Of a DNA stretch of 64,000 nucleotides, positions 43,430 to 53,379 are shown piece after piece (positions within the stretch are counted from its first letter, which is position 1; each line of letters begins with the position of its first letter). Made by a program: the position numbers and the translations under genes. The stretch comes from Natronolimnobius sp. AArcel1. Its GTDB lineage: Archaea > Halobacteriota > Halobacteria > Halobacteriales > Natrialbaceae. The DNA is taken from contig NZ_JAAKXY010000008.1 of assembly GCF_011043775.1 (NCBI RefSeq), forward strand, positions 1 through 64,000, in the 5' to 3' direction. The notes under the pieces were generated by a model. That model was given only the letters and a program-made list of their open reading frames with translations. It did not search any database and was not told where the DNA came from.

Positions 43430-45304
43430 TTAGGGAATCTCAGTACTGTCGTCATCAGTCGGTTCGACACGGTAGAGATTAAACTCATCATTTGTGTATG
43501 TTCGAGAGATGTACTGGCTTTGATCAAGGTAGGCAAAATCGTTCTCCGAATAGCGGACACCGTCCCACAAATCGACATTGCGCTGCCTGTCGTTTTCGTT
43601 GACCGTGACATAGGTAGTCTTCTCGTAGTGAGTCCCGAGTGACTGGTTAGCAAAATTAAACGGTGTGTACGCCTCAAATGGGTGATCAACTCGGTCTTCA
43701 TCTGGTGGTGCAGTAAGAGACTGCACATCCACATATTCACTAGTTCCGTAGTCACTGACATCGTTCCCGATTGCTCCGCCCCGGAACCGGTAGAACTGGG
43801 ATGAGACAGTCGCAACTTGCATTGTGTCGGTTTCGTACTCTGCCATCCAGTCGTAACCTTCCATTGTACCCTGTGTGACATGGGGGTTTGGCTGGAACGT
43901 GTATGGGTCTTGATAAAGTCCAGGAACCATCGCGATCAGTGAAAGGATAAGGAGGGCCGCGAGTGCGATCGAGGCAAGTTGTGGACGATGATTTGATATC
44001 CGACGAGTCGTCTGCGCGAGACCAACCGATGAAATGAGTGTACCGATGACAAACACAAAGCCAATATATCTAAGCGCCTGCTCCAAGCGTCCAACAACCG
44101 CGAACACAGCAAACAGTCCAAATGCAGGAACAATCATTATACTCAAATAGAGAATGATTGGGTCCGTCGGAGTTTCGCGCCGCTGATGCAACCGGTAAAT
44201 TACCGCCGCAAGCACTAACGTAGTTGTCAGGGCAAAGATAATATGTGCCGGAAACACTCTCATAACTGTCTCAAAAGTAGTCCCACCTACCTCATCAAGA
44301 CGCCCTCCTTGGGTATCATCAGGCACAAAACCAAGCGCACGATAGGCACCGAGGACGACGTTCGCAACTGCTGCGCCGAAATTCTCGAGTGAGGAGAGCC
44401 ACCAAGCTAGAATGACTGATGATAATGTCAGAGGGAGAATCACTGCCCTCACTGTTATATCGCTTTTACTTGGTCGAATGCTATCCGGAATCGGCTCTGG
44501 TGCATGAGAGGCTAGAGAGCCAGCCAATCCGATCAGCAAGAGCCCTCCAATAAATACAAGGGCGTGCTGCGGGTGAAGCAGAATTAATATGATTGCTCCC
44601 ACTGACAAAAGTGCAGCATATCTTGTGTTCGGACGCTGGAGCAGGTTACTTAAAAACCCCACCGCAAAGGGAAGATACAAAAGTGCAACAACAGTCGGAA
44701 TCGGCTGGAGGTGTGGGAGTCTGACCGTCATGATGACAAGCAACAGGTAAGAGACGGCCGCAGAGATAGCAAGCGTATGTTGATTAGCATCAACCGATCG
44801 AACTGCAAATACGACACCAGTGACGTAGACAATAACAAATATTGGGACGGTCAGTAACAATACTCGCTCTGGGCTCAATCCCGTAATTTCACCCAGAGAG
44901 AAAGCAAACAGGTGCAAACCAGGATACAGTGTGTCCAGTGTGAACAATCCAATGCCAATATCCTTGACACTACCCAAATGCTGTAGTGAGTCGAAAAAGC
45001 CCTGAAAATGATAGTTGCGCAGCAGGGGAACCGCACTGACCGACGCGATTGCTAACGTTCCAACACCGATTGAGATATACCTAACCCACTCACTGGGTGC
45101 GTGCAGGCTGACGACAGTCGCGATTATGATTGATCCAGTCAGTAGGATCCACATCGATGCCGGCGATGATGACAGTATCGAGAGTTCGTATGCAGTAGCT
45201 GGAAATGAGCGTGCAATAAATGCACCCCCAGCAAGACAAAGAGCAGAGATGCTGACAGCGATTTTTGCCAATTGGCTAGATACAGTTAGTGGAATCTCCC
45301 GCAT
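43430..45304 (-). CDS. polytopic GT-C-like membrane protein of the glycan cluster
   Basis: 624 residues with about twelve hydrophobic segments over residues 10-440 and an extracytoplasmic C-terminal region of about 170 residues (FQPNPHVTQGTMEGYDWMAE, then VDVQSLTAPPDEDRVDHPFE). Short loops such as LFTLDTLYPGLHLFAF and LPHLQPIPTV between segments resemble GT-C type lipid-linked-sugar glycosyltransferases, but no signature Asp pair can be assigned with certainty. It could instead be a polymerase-like (Wzy) protein. Its position in the cluster supports a glycan role. Confidence 0.6.
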   Translation of the reverse strand: MREIPLTVSSQLAKIAVSISALCLAGGAFIARSFPATAYELSILSSSPASMWILLTGSIIIATVVSLHAPSEWVRYISIGVGTLAIASVSAVPLLRNYHFQGFFDSLQHLGSVKDIGIGLFTLDTLYPGLHLFAFSLGEITGLSPERVLLLTVPIFVIVYVTGVVFAVRSVDANQHTLAISAAVSYLLLVIMTVRLPHLQPIPTVVALLYLPFAVGFLSNLLQRPNTRYAALLSVGAIILILLHPQHALVFIGGLLLIGLAGSLASHAPEPIPDSIRPSKSDITVRAVILPLTLSSVILAWWLSSLENFGAAVANVVLGAYRALGFVPDDTQGGRLDEVGGTTFETVMRVFPAHIIFALTTTLVLAAVIYRLHQRRETPTDPIILYLSIMIVPAFGLFAVFAVVGRLEQALRYIGFVFVIGTLISSVGLAQTTRRISNHRPQLASIALAALLILSLIAMVPGLYQDPYTFQPNPHVTQGTMEGYDWMAEYETDTMQVATVSSQFYRFRGGAIGNDVSDYGTSEYVDVQSLTAPPDEDRVDHPFEAYTPFNFANQSLGTHYEKTTYVTVNENDRQRNVDLWDGVRYSENDFAYLDQSQYISRTYTNDEFNLYRVEPTDDDSTEIP

Positions 45305-45820
45305 TCAGTTACTAGTTGTATAGATCCCATTCCGGTATTTAAATATAGCGGGATTGCAAACCCTACATACGGAGAAAAGGTGAATTCCAATATTTAAATA
45401 CCCATATGATTACTCCGATCGGCCGTGTTGCGATCCCGATTCTCCTGTTCCTTCACGTTAGAGGTCCGTCACGCCCCTGTACTCGGAGGTGCATATCATA
45501 GATCAACCTTCAGCGGGATTCTCATAAAGTCACGTTCCCTACGAAGCAAATGACTTAACATACTCTCAAAAACAAGAGGGAAGGAAGGCCGAACGCTAAT
45601 ACTATTTTGATTACTTTGAATACGGTCCAACTGAAAAAGGTACACAGTGTGTCGAATGTTAGAAAATTATTGGAACGAGAACTCATAGCCTTTCTTAGAA
45701 CAAGGTTTGAAAACTCATCTATTACTACCCCACGGATAGTAGCACCTCCTACATGTGATTATGTCAACGCCTGGTAAAGTTAAAATGCTCAAAAGATTAT
45801 TAATACTATGACGATATTTG
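45305..45820. other. intergenic, start of low-GC segment
   Basis: About 515 bases. A short frame at about 45,602-45,658 (YFDYFEYGPTEKGTQCVEC then stop) may be a transposase scrap. TTTAAATA repeats near 45,340 and 45,393 and TAAAGTTAAAATG / TTATTAATACTATG before 45,821 are plausible promoters. GC falls from here to about 50.8 kb. Confidence 0.35.
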
Positions 45821-47260
45821 ATGAGTTCTAAGGAAAAGACGATTTCCGACATAATAGTGATCGGCATAATACAAATTGCGATTCGTGTTCGAGGAATAGT
45901 ATTTATTCCAGTAATTTCTATCTATCTTGGTGTTGGCGCATTCGGCGCATATGCGCAAATATTGGCATTAACCTCTTTGCTTGAATTAGTCTTTGGATTA
46001 GGATTGTATGGTGGATTGGTTCGGTTTGGCCAGAAGGATAAATACGATTTATCCAACCTATATTTTTCCTATATGTTCTTGTCTTTCTTGAGTGGTCTTA
46101 TAGTTGCCATATTATTTTATCATTTTTCAGCAGATCTCTCAGCTGTGACCTTGGGTACCTCTGAGTATGCAGCAGCATTTCAGATTGGGTCAGCACTCAT
46201 ATTAACAAATATTTTATCGCGAATTGGAAAGAACTATTTCAGAGTTGATTCGAGGATGAAAATATTTGGGTTATTAGAAGGGATAAAAGCCTATGCATCA
46301 ATAATATCTGTTGCATATATTGTCTTGTTTGAAGGGATGGGGATTAGTGAAGTCATCTTGGTTATTGTTCTAGTAGAGGCTATTTTCGTGCTATTAATAA
46401 ATTTCTACATAATATGGGAAGCGGGGTTTACATCTCCATCCTTTCCAGATATAAAAGATGGACTTAGGTATTCAATACCATTATCTATCTCTTCTCTCGG
46501 ATCAAACTTATCATCGCGCGCAGACAGAATCCTTATCGGTGTCTTTTTAGGGGATTCGGCAGTGGGAATCTATTCTATTGCCTATGAACTCGCAACAGGT
46601 ATGCGAATTTACACACTTCCTATTAGACAAACATTTTTCCCAGAATTTAGTCGATTTATTGAGAATGGTGAGATAGACACCTGCAAGGAGTATATAGATG
46701 CAGGAGTAAGGTATTTTTTGATGATTTCTATTCCTACTGTTGGAGGTCTTTATCTTATAGGTCCTACGGTTGCATCCCTCTTAGTCGGAACCGGTGAACC
46801 AGTTCCAACTGCAGCTCTAATGGTTATTCTAGCAACTGGTCTTTTACTCAGTGGAGTTGACCGGATGTATTCAGTAGTATTAGATGCGAATGATCGCACT
46901 GCTCGTGTAACCAGCGTTCGACTTCTGGGGGCTTTTTTCAATATTATACTAAATCTACTTCTTATTCCTGAATTTGGAGTTGTTGGTGCAGCATTTGCTA
47001 CTCTTCTAACGTATGCTTTTACAGTATTTGCTATCTACCTGAGCATAAATATAATAAAACAATCTATTCCAACAAAAACTTTGATTTCTTCGGTACTTTC
47101 AACCATAGTTATGGTCTATACGATAAGGTTATTCAATATAGAATCGATTATTCTAGTACCTTTTCTCGGTTCCCTACTTTATTTCACATTGTTATTTGCG
47201 TTTGGCGAGTTGAACATCAAGAGATTCACATCAAATTTTGATTATGTTGGTAGAGGATAG
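45821..47260 (+). CDS. Wzx-type lipid-linked oligosaccharide flippase
   Basis: 479 residues from ATG 45,821, about 12-14 membrane segments. The order of segments and loops (RGIVFIPVISIYLGVGAFGA near the start, LRYSIPLSISSLGSNLSSRA, DRILIGVFLGDSAVGIYSIA, LPIRQTFFPEFSRFI, then VGGLYLIGPTVASLLVG) fits the MATE-like polysaccharide transporter superfamily (Wzx/RfbX). In archaeal N-glycosylation this would flip the lipid-linked glycan (role of AglR). Strongly AT-rich codons, unlike the eastern half of the cluster, point to recent acquisition. Confidence 0.88.
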   Translation: MSSKEKTISDIIVIGIIQIAIRVRGIVFIPVISIYLGVGAFGAYAQILALTSLLELVFGLGLYGGLVRFGQKDKYDLSNLYFSYMFLSFLSGLIVAILFYHFSADLSAVTLGTSEYAAAFQIGSALILTNILSRIGKNYFRVDSRMKIFGLLEGIKAYASIISVAYIVLFEGMGISEVILVIVLVEAIFVLLINFYIIWEAGFTSPSFPDIKDGLRYSIPLSISSLGSNLSSRADRILIGVFLGDSAVGIYSIAYELATGMRIYTLPIRQTFFPEFSRFIENGEIDTCKEYIDAGVRYFLMISIPTVGGLYLIGPTVASLLVGTGEPVPTAALMVILATGLLLSGVDRMYSVVLDANDRTARVTSVRLLGAFFNIILNLLLIPEFGVVGAAFATLLTYAFTVFAIYLSINIIKQSIPTKTLISSVLSTIVMVYTIRLFNIESIILVPFLGSLLYFTLLFAFGELNIKRFTSNFDYVGRG

Positions 47261-47454
47261 CCATTACAATATACCATCACTTATGCTACTGAGCTACACG
47301 CAAATCGATCAAAGTAAAATATATTAATCACTGGTTTTAAAATAGTGTGTTGATGGCATCCAACTGTGGCTGTAGAATCGGGAATGGTGAGGGCACCGAG
47401 TTGACGGTCCCCAATACGTTTGATTCTGCTAGATCTGTTTGGATCGGAATTGAT

Positions 47455-48292
47455 CACAGCCAACCTATTGCAGCAGGTTCGCTGGCATAACGGTGTCTCC
47501 TGCCCCGCTGCCGTTTTGACCGAACGTTCAAGAACGCCAGCTATGGTACTTTCAGTGCTGTCTCTGTAAGAATTGCGACCGCACGTTCAACCCCAAGACT
47601 GGCACAATCATTGCTCACTCGAAGATTGCCTACCCCAGTAGTTGACGTCAATCTACACGTTCCTCCTTTTTAATGCGAGCTTCAGGCGGTTACAGTGGGT
47701 AATCGACGTGACCTATAAGACGATTCACCGGCGCATTGAGCGCTTCCTCAGAGCGCTCGATGCACCTTCCTCGATCTCGTTAGCCCAGTTGAGATCGACG
47801 AAGTACGTTACTGCCAGGAAGAAAGGCGCGAAAGCGACCAAGAGTCGCGCTCACGTGGCCCGTTTACACGTGGACGTAGCTCGTACAACTATGACAAGCT
47901 ACCTGTGTTCATTCCGTTGATCGTATCAATGGGCAGTGCTACGTGATCCCAGCGAAAGCCACCGACGAATCGACAATTCGACTCCTGCTGGCCGACCACC
48001 AGCAGGAGTCGCTCACCCTCTCCACTGACAGCTTTCGGGCGGATGATCCGTCGGAGGAGGGCGACGCATTCAACTGCGACTATGTCGTCTACGGCGACGA
48101 CGAATACGTCGCTGTCGAGGTGCACGTCAATACCTGCGAGAGTCACACGTCCTTCTGCGACGATAGCTCTCGACACCGAGGCATCTCCAAAGACAAGTTG
48201 ACGCAATATCTCAGAGCCTTTCAGTTCCGTCGAGAACCGAAAGCCAGGGCGAGAGACACTCAAATACGCTGTCCGTGCTACGCTCTGAAATC
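47455..48292 (+). pseudogene. IS1595-family transposase, frameshifted
   Basis: Fragments in different frames: QQVRWHNGVSCP, CKNCDRTFNPKTGTIIAHSK, DVTYKTIHRRIERFLRALDA, PVEIDEVRY, VIPAKATDESTIRLLLADHQ, EYVAVEVHVNTCESH and HRGISKDKLTQYLRAFQFRR. Together they follow the order of IS1595-type transposases (N-terminal zinc ribbon, catalytic DE(I/V) and the C-terminal NTCESH / KLTQYLRAF region). At least four frame breaks and an in-frame stop show it is dead. From 47,261 to 47,454 nothing else is recognised. Confidence 0.8.
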
Positions 48293-48385
48293 AACAATGT
48301 GCTACGCAAGAGCGTATACTAATACACGATATCTAATCGAAATCTTGTTAGTGGCCTACTTCCGAACAAAAACACAACTCCTCAC

Positions 48386-49585
48386 ATGCACGTTTCCATA
48401 ATAGCTGGTTCGTTAGATTTGACTGGTGCTGGATCCAATATTAGTCTGGATATCTTAGCCCGAACCCTAACTGAGTATGGTCACAATGTAGAAGTGATAA
48501 CAATTGATCCGACTGGGTCCAACGCCCTCACTTATGATACTCCTTATTCAGTCTCCACAATTAGTGAACTGGTTAGGAAAAAACACATATCAAGTCTATT
48601 CAATAGTAGAGAGTTTAAGCTATTGGAGGGTAAGTCAGACATATTTCACATATTTGATCCCATCTTCGCCCCAATTTTTGGATACTATCGATATTTAGGG
48701 GGCTCTGTACCAGTAGTATGTCGCCTAAATTCGTATACCATGTTCTGTTCTAACACTATGATGATGGATGGAAACTGCCATAAAAATTGCAGTACTATTG
48801 ACAGGGTAAGACACTCGGAATCTAGTACTGGTAGTAAAGTTTTTAAGTCCCCATTGTTCTTGATATCCTCACTCTCAATCCCGGATGTTGTTAACTCCAT
48901 AGATAAATTTTTCGCCCAAAGCCCTAGTGTGAAAAATATATATGAAGAAACAGGTATTGATCCTCAGAAGATAAAGGTGATAACTAACTTTTATGACCCG
49001 GATTTTGGAGAGCCAAATACAGAGAGAAAAGTAGACTTTGAAAGAGACTGTTTTAATGTTCTGTATGTTGGCAGAGTGAAAGAGAAGAAGGGTGTGGATT
49101 TGCTACTTGACGCTAGTCAGCACTCTGAGTTTGACCTCACAATTGATATAGTAGGTGACGGCGAAGCTCGAGCCTCATTGGAGACACAGGCAAAAAGCCT
49201 CTCGATAGGTGATAATATAAATTTCCATGGATGGGTAGATCATGATGATTTAAAAAATTATTATGGCCAATCTAATTTATTTGTACAGCCAAGTCGATGG
49301 GTAGAACCATCAGGCCGTGCTTTATTAGAAGCTATGCAATATAATTGCCCGGCAGTTGTTTCGAACATTGGAGGCCCACCTTGGATCGTTGGAAATGCAG
49401 GTCTGGTATTCGAAAAGAATAATAGCAAAGACCTGGCAAACAAAATTGATCTGCTATACAAAAATAAGGAGAAATACAAAGATTTAAGAAGGAAATGTTC
49501 ATCACGAATAGACGGATTTAATCCAGAAAAGATAATAAGAGAAATAGAAGAGGAATATATTTCAGCTACTAGTAACGGATACTGA
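48386..49585 (+). CDS. GT4-family glycosyltransferase
   Basis: 399 residues, GT-B fold. The N-terminal acceptor half starts MHVSIIAGSLDLTGAGSNIS; the C-terminal half has NVLYVGRVKEKKGVDLLLDA, VGDGEARASLE and the E-x7-E donor motif EPSGRALLEAMQYNCPAVVS. AT-rich, with long Lys/Ile codon runs like the flippase and FkbM genes, so the three were probably imported together. It adds one hexose-type residue to the lipid-linked glycan; the sugar is unknown. Confidence 0.88.
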   Translation: MHVSIIAGSLDLTGAGSNISLDILARTLTEYGHNVEVITIDPTGSNALTYDTPYSVSTISELVRKKHISSLFNSREFKLLEGKSDIFHIFDPIFAPIFGYYRYLGGSVPVVCRLNSYTMFCSNTMMMDGNCHKNCSTIDRVRHSESSTGSKVFKSPLFLISSLSIPDVVNSIDKFFAQSPSVKNIYEETGIDPQKIKVITNFYDPDFGEPNTERKVDFERDCFNVLYVGRVKEKKGVDLLLDASQHSEFDLTIDIVGDGEARASLETQAKSLSIGDNINFHGWVDHDDLKNYYGQSNLFVQPSRWVEPSGRALLEAMQYNCPAVVSNIGGPPWIVGNAGLVFEKNNSKDLANKIDLLYKNKEKYKDLRRKCSSRIDGFNPEKIIREIEEEYISATSNGY

Positions 49586-49659
49586 TTATACTTCTAAACA
49601 TTAAAATCGGTACTGTTTTGATAAGAGACTGAGAAGTGTTGTGTAATCTGGATTAGTGC

Positions 49660-50616
49660 ATGATAACCAAGCGAAATATTCGAGACATAGTTAGATCTAC
49701 AGAATTGGTCTGCGATTATTCACATGATGTTTCTTTCCGCACTATAAAACTCCTAAAGAGTGGGGAGATGATTAGAGCTATTGACTATATCATTAATGAA
49801 GTTACAGGAAAAAGTATATATGTGACTTATCTGCTATCACCTAACGATGAAAATATAACAAGTGTTAAAGTTCATGGAATTCCGATGTATATTGACCTTC
49901 TAGATCAGGGACTCTCATATGAACTATTAATACATAGAGATCGCGAACCGCTAACTGGGAAAATATTCCGAGAATATCTTTCCGATATAAATGCTACAGA
50001 GAGTAGTCCAGTAGTAATTGAAGCTGGAGCAAATATTGGATATTATGCACTCCAAGAAGCAGCGATACTAGGAAAAGAAAGTGAAATACATGCATTTGAA
50101 CCTGTTCCGGAAAGTGGAAATTTACTTTCAAAAAACATAGAAAGGAATGGTTTTGAGGATACGGTAAAGATTATTGATTCAGCAGTAGGAGATAAAAATA
50201 ATAAGGCTCAGATGTCAGTGGGTAATGCTCGTAATTGGGCGCGCATTTCTACAGACAATGAGGTAGGTAATAAACTCGAAGTGGATATGACAACTATTGA
50301 TAAATATTGTGCAGACAATGGTATCAGTGCAGAAGAGGTGAACGTTGTCAGGATGGACGTAGAGGGGTATGAGACAAATATAATAGAGGGAATGGACAAA
50401 GTCCTCTCTGAATCAAAGGATCTCTTATTACTCATCGAACTTCACATACGAGAATTGAAATCAAGGAACAGTCTTACTCCTTTCCTTCAGTCTTTGAAGA
50501 ATAAAGGGTTTAGACTGGAGGCTACAGTTCGACGACAAAACGAAATAGAAATTGACAATATAATGGAATTGACATCTGCCAGTGGTTGCCCAAATGTGTT
50601 TCTACGAAAATCATAA
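49660..50616 (+). CDS. FkbM-family methyltransferase
   Basis: 318 residues. The SAM site is VIEAGANIGYYALQEA, followed by EIHAFEPVPESGNLLSKNIE, then RMDVEGYETNIIEGMDKVL: the FkbM set (E-GANIG, F-EP-P, DVEG-E). Such enzymes O-methylate sugars; in Haloferax and other haloarchaea they modify glycan hexuronates. The N-terminal 90 residues are variable. AT-rich. The next gene starts six bases after its stop. Confidence 0.88.
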   Translation: MITKRNIRDIVRSTELVCDYSHDVSFRTIKLLKSGEMIRAIDYIINEVTGKSIYVTYLLSPNDENITSVKVHGIPMYIDLLDQGLSYELLIHRDREPLTGKIFREYLSDINATESSPVVIEAGANIGYYALQEAAILGKESEIHAFEPVPESGNLLSKNIERNGFEDTVKIIDSAVGDKNNKAQMSVGNARNWARISTDNEVGNKLEVDMTTIDKYCADNGISAEEVNVVRMDVEGYETNIIEGMDKVLSESKDLLLLIELHIRELKSRNSLTPFLQSLKNKGFRLEATVRRQNEIEIDNIMELTSASGCPNVFLRKS

Positions 50617-50621
50617 TAATA

Positions 50622-52235
50622 ATGAAGAGTGATCAGCCAGTTATATTGATAGGATTAGACGGTCTTGGTAGGTCGTCTATTGGCAGTTGGATACACCCGG
50701 AGAGTCTGTCGAATCTACATCAACTGAGTGAGAAAGGACTGCTAATCGACTTAGAGAGTACTCACCCCCCCTGGACACCTTGTGCCTGGCCCTCCTTTCT
50801 GAGTGGCCGTAACCCAGGTAAGCACGGCGTATTTGACTTCTTCACACGAGAGGGTTACGACAAGCGACTTATTGAGCGTCCAGATGTCGGCGCTCCTTAC
50901 CTCTTTGAGGCATCTGACACCGAGGGTCAAACCTCAGTCGTAATCAATTACCCAATTACGAACCCGGCGCCATCTCTTGAAAACGGCGCGGTCGTCCCCG
51001 GCTATCTTGCACGAGAGGACGTTACGTTCTCTCCAGAACACCTCCGCGACGAATACGAGGACGAGTACGGCGAGTACGTCATCTACCCGAAGTACGGCAC
51101 CGAAGACGATGCCGTCCGAGAGTACGTCGATGTCGCCCGGCACCGCCGAGATATGGCCCGATTCCTCGACGAGCGTTACGACTGGGATCTCATGGCCGTC
51201 CAGTTCCAGGTCACCGACTCGATCTTCCACGATCTCGAGGATCGCGACGAGATTCGCCAGGTCCTTGAGGCGGTCGACAAGTTCGTCGGCGATATCATCG
51301 ACCTCGGCGACGACCCGACCGTCTTCATTGCGTCGGACCACGGTATGGGTGACTACGACTGGACGTTCTACATCAACTCGTGGCTGGCAGAGCAGGGCTA
51401 CTGCGAGACGACGACGGGTGACGCACAGTACTTCCGTCAGCAAAAAGACGCGCTCACGGGGGCGGCCGAAGACGAAACGGAGGCCGAACAGTCGAGTGCG
51501 CTCGAGACGACCATCAAGACGACGGCGAACACGCTGTCCAGGGTCGGACTCTCACCCCAGCGAATCCATCGCGGACTCTCGACGGTCGGGCTCGCCGGGA
51601 CGGTTGAACGACTCCTCCCCGAAGACGCTCTCGTGGCCGCCCAGAATCAGGTCGTCGATCATCCGAACTCGAAAGCGTTCCAGCTGTACTTCAACAGCTT
51701 GGGCGTCCACCTGAACGTCCAAGGACGAGACCCCCATGGACAGATTCCACAAGCAGAGTACGAGGAGACGCGTACGGAACTCATCGAGAAACTCGAGCAA
51801 GTTCGTGATCCGGACGGCGAACTCGTCTTCGACGCGGTACAGCCTCGAGAAGCAGTTTACGAAGGAAAACACCTCGAGGATGCCCCAGATATCGTGCTCG
51901 TTCCACGCGACTATCGATACGACGTCAGCGGCTCGATCCTCGATACGTTCCGCCGTTTTCCACACAAGAACCACAAACCCGAGGGAATCCTTCTCTCGAA
52001 CCGATCGCTCGGCGACCTCGAGCATGCCGAAATCTACGATATTGCGCCGACCGTCGCGGCCGTCCTCGGGATTCCGGTCGATACGAACACCGACGGGCGA
52101 GTGCTCCTCGATGATGTCGAATCCATCGAACGAGTGGACTGGGACGAGCTCGCTGACGGATACGTTGATTCCCAGTCTGAGACCGATATGTCGAGCGTCG
52201 AGGACCGACTCGCTGATCTCGGTTATATGGAATAA
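50622..52235 (+). CDS. alkaline-phosphatase-superfamily phosphodiesterase/hydrolase
   Basis: 537 residues from ATG 50,622. ILIGLDGLGRSS holds the first metal Asp; HPPWTPCAWPSFLSGRNPGK carries the nucleophile Thr/Ser; GVFDFF follows; IASDHGMGDYDW holds the metal Asp-His; the C-terminus has HKNHKPEGILLS and AEIYDIAPTVAAVLGIPVDT. This is the type I phosphodiesterase/phosphotransferase group, common in glycan clusters where it may add or remove phosphate or phospho-alcohols. The first about 45 codons are AT-rich and the rest GC-rich, so the gene straddles a recombination boundary. Confidence 0.85.
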   Translation: MKSDQPVILIGLDGLGRSSIGSWIHPESLSNLHQLSEKGLLIDLESTHPPWTPCAWPSFLSGRNPGKHGVFDFFTREGYDKRLIERPDVGAPYLFEASDTEGQTSVVINYPITNPAPSLENGAVVPGYLAREDVTFSPEHLRDEYEDEYGEYVIYPKYGTEDDAVREYVDVARHRRDMARFLDERYDWDLMAVQFQVTDSIFHDLEDRDEIRQVLEAVDKFVGDIIDLGDDPTVFIASDHGMGDYDWTFYINSWLAEQGYCETTTGDAQYFRQQKDALTGAAEDETEAEQSSALETTIKTTANTLSRVGLSPQRIHRGLSTVGLAGTVERLLPEDALVAAQNQVVDHPNSKAFQLYFNSLGVHLNVQGRDPHGQIPQAEYEETRTELIEKLEQVRDPDGELVFDAVQPREAVYEGKHLEDAPDIVLVPRDYRYDVSGSILDTFRRFPHKNHKPEGILLSNRSLGDLEHAEIYDIAPTVAAVLGIPVDTNTDGRVLLDDVESIERVDWDELADGYVDSQSETDMSSVEDRLADLGYME

Positions 52236-52244
52236 GAACACCGA

Positions 52245-53375
52245 CTACGGCGACGTGATCTGCTCGTAAATTCGGTTCGTCCGATCGGCTACTCCTTCCC
52301 ACGAGTACTCTTCGCGAACGAGATCGTATGCGTTCGAAGCCCACCTCTGGCTTTCGTTCGGATTCGACAGCGCGTACTGAATCGCATCTGCGAGTTCGTC
52401 CGGCGACTCCGGAGGAACGAGATATCCGGTTTCCTTGTGATCGACGAACTCAGCGATCCCTTCGACCTCACTCGTGATGACCGGGACCTCACCGGCCCAC
52501 GCCTCGAGTAGCGTCAACGGGTGTCCTTCCCATACTGAAGGCAACACGAACAGGCGAGCTCGCCGATAGTAGCGCGGGATGGCTTCGTCCGAGACACGTC
52601 CTTCGAAGTGAACACGACCGTCGAGTCCGTACCGACTGGCCTGCGCTTTCAATTCGTCGCTCTTCGGACCTGTGCCGACGATGACGAGATCGGTCTCGGG
52701 AATCTCGTCTGCAATCCTGTTGAACGCCTCAATTAAGTCGCTGACTCGCTTTTTGGGCGCGAGACGACCGAGAAAGAGGATTTCGTCGCGCCGATCGACA
52801 TCAACGTTGAACCGCTCGAGATTGACACCGTTCGGTACACAGGAGAGATTTAGATGGTGTTCTCCCAGCAAATCCAGATGTTCTGTATTGACCGAAATCA
52901 CATGATCATAATCGAAATTGAGCACGAACTGCCGCTCGAGGCGTCGTTTGACGTGAGCGAGCATCGATTCGTCGCGACCCACGCCGGAGGTGAGTGCTGT
53001 GCCGTGGACGGTAAAGACCGTCGACGCATCAGTGAGCGCTCCAGCAGTTCGCGTCGGAACCGCCGGCAAGAACGTGTGGCCGTGAACGACGTCAAAATCC
53101 TCCGTTACGAGATGTGGGATTGGCGTCACGAGCGACGAAACCCGACCAATCGGGTTCCAGTACTCCCTTGACGGTTTCAACCGGTGAACTCGGACGGCAC
53201 CACCGACGAACGTCTCCGTGTCTGTATGAGTCTCACCATCTTTTTCGAGTGCACGAGTGTAGATATCGATCGTATGGTCGTACTGCTCTGCGAGTGCTAC
53301 CGAGAGTTCTTTGACGTGGACTGGTCCGCCGCCGGTGCGTGGCCACCAGTCGTCTTGTATCATTGCGATTCGCAT
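52245..53375 (-). CDS. GT4-family glycosyltransferase
   Basis: 376 residues, GT-B fold: MRIAMIQDDWWPRTGGGPVH at the acceptor side, HGHTFLPAVPTRTAGAL, VPNGVNLERF, then ILFLGRLAPKKRVSDLIEAF, VGTGPKSDELKAQA and the donor motif WEGHPLTLLEAWAGEVPVIT (E-x7-E). GC-rich. The sulfatase-like gene ends four bases upstream of its start, so they are one operon. It is convergent with the phosphodiesterase gene (9-base gap). Confidence 0.9.
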   Translation of the reverse strand: MRIAMIQDDWWPRTGGGPVHVKELSVALAEQYDHTIDIYTRALEKDGETHTDTETFVGGAVRVHRLKPSREYWNPIGRVSSLVTPIPHLVTEDFDVVHGHTFLPAVPTRTAGALTDASTVFTVHGTALTSGVGRDESMLAHVKRRLERQFVLNFDYDHVISVNTEHLDLLGEHHLNLSCVPNGVNLERFNVDVDRRDEILFLGRLAPKKRVSDLIEAFNRIADEIPETDLVIVGTGPKSDELKAQASRYGLDGRVHFEGRVSDEAIPRYYRRARLFVLPSVWEGHPLTLLEAWAGEVPVITSEVEGIAEFVDHKETGYLVPPESPDELADAIQYALSNPNESQRWASNAYDLVREEYSWEGVADRTNRIYEQITSP

Positions 53376-53379
53376 CGAA

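Noticed and set aside
45602-45658. Short peptide with a Cys pair (YGPTEKGTQCVEC)
   Set aside because: Possibly a transposase scrap, but too short to name a family or call a pseudogene.
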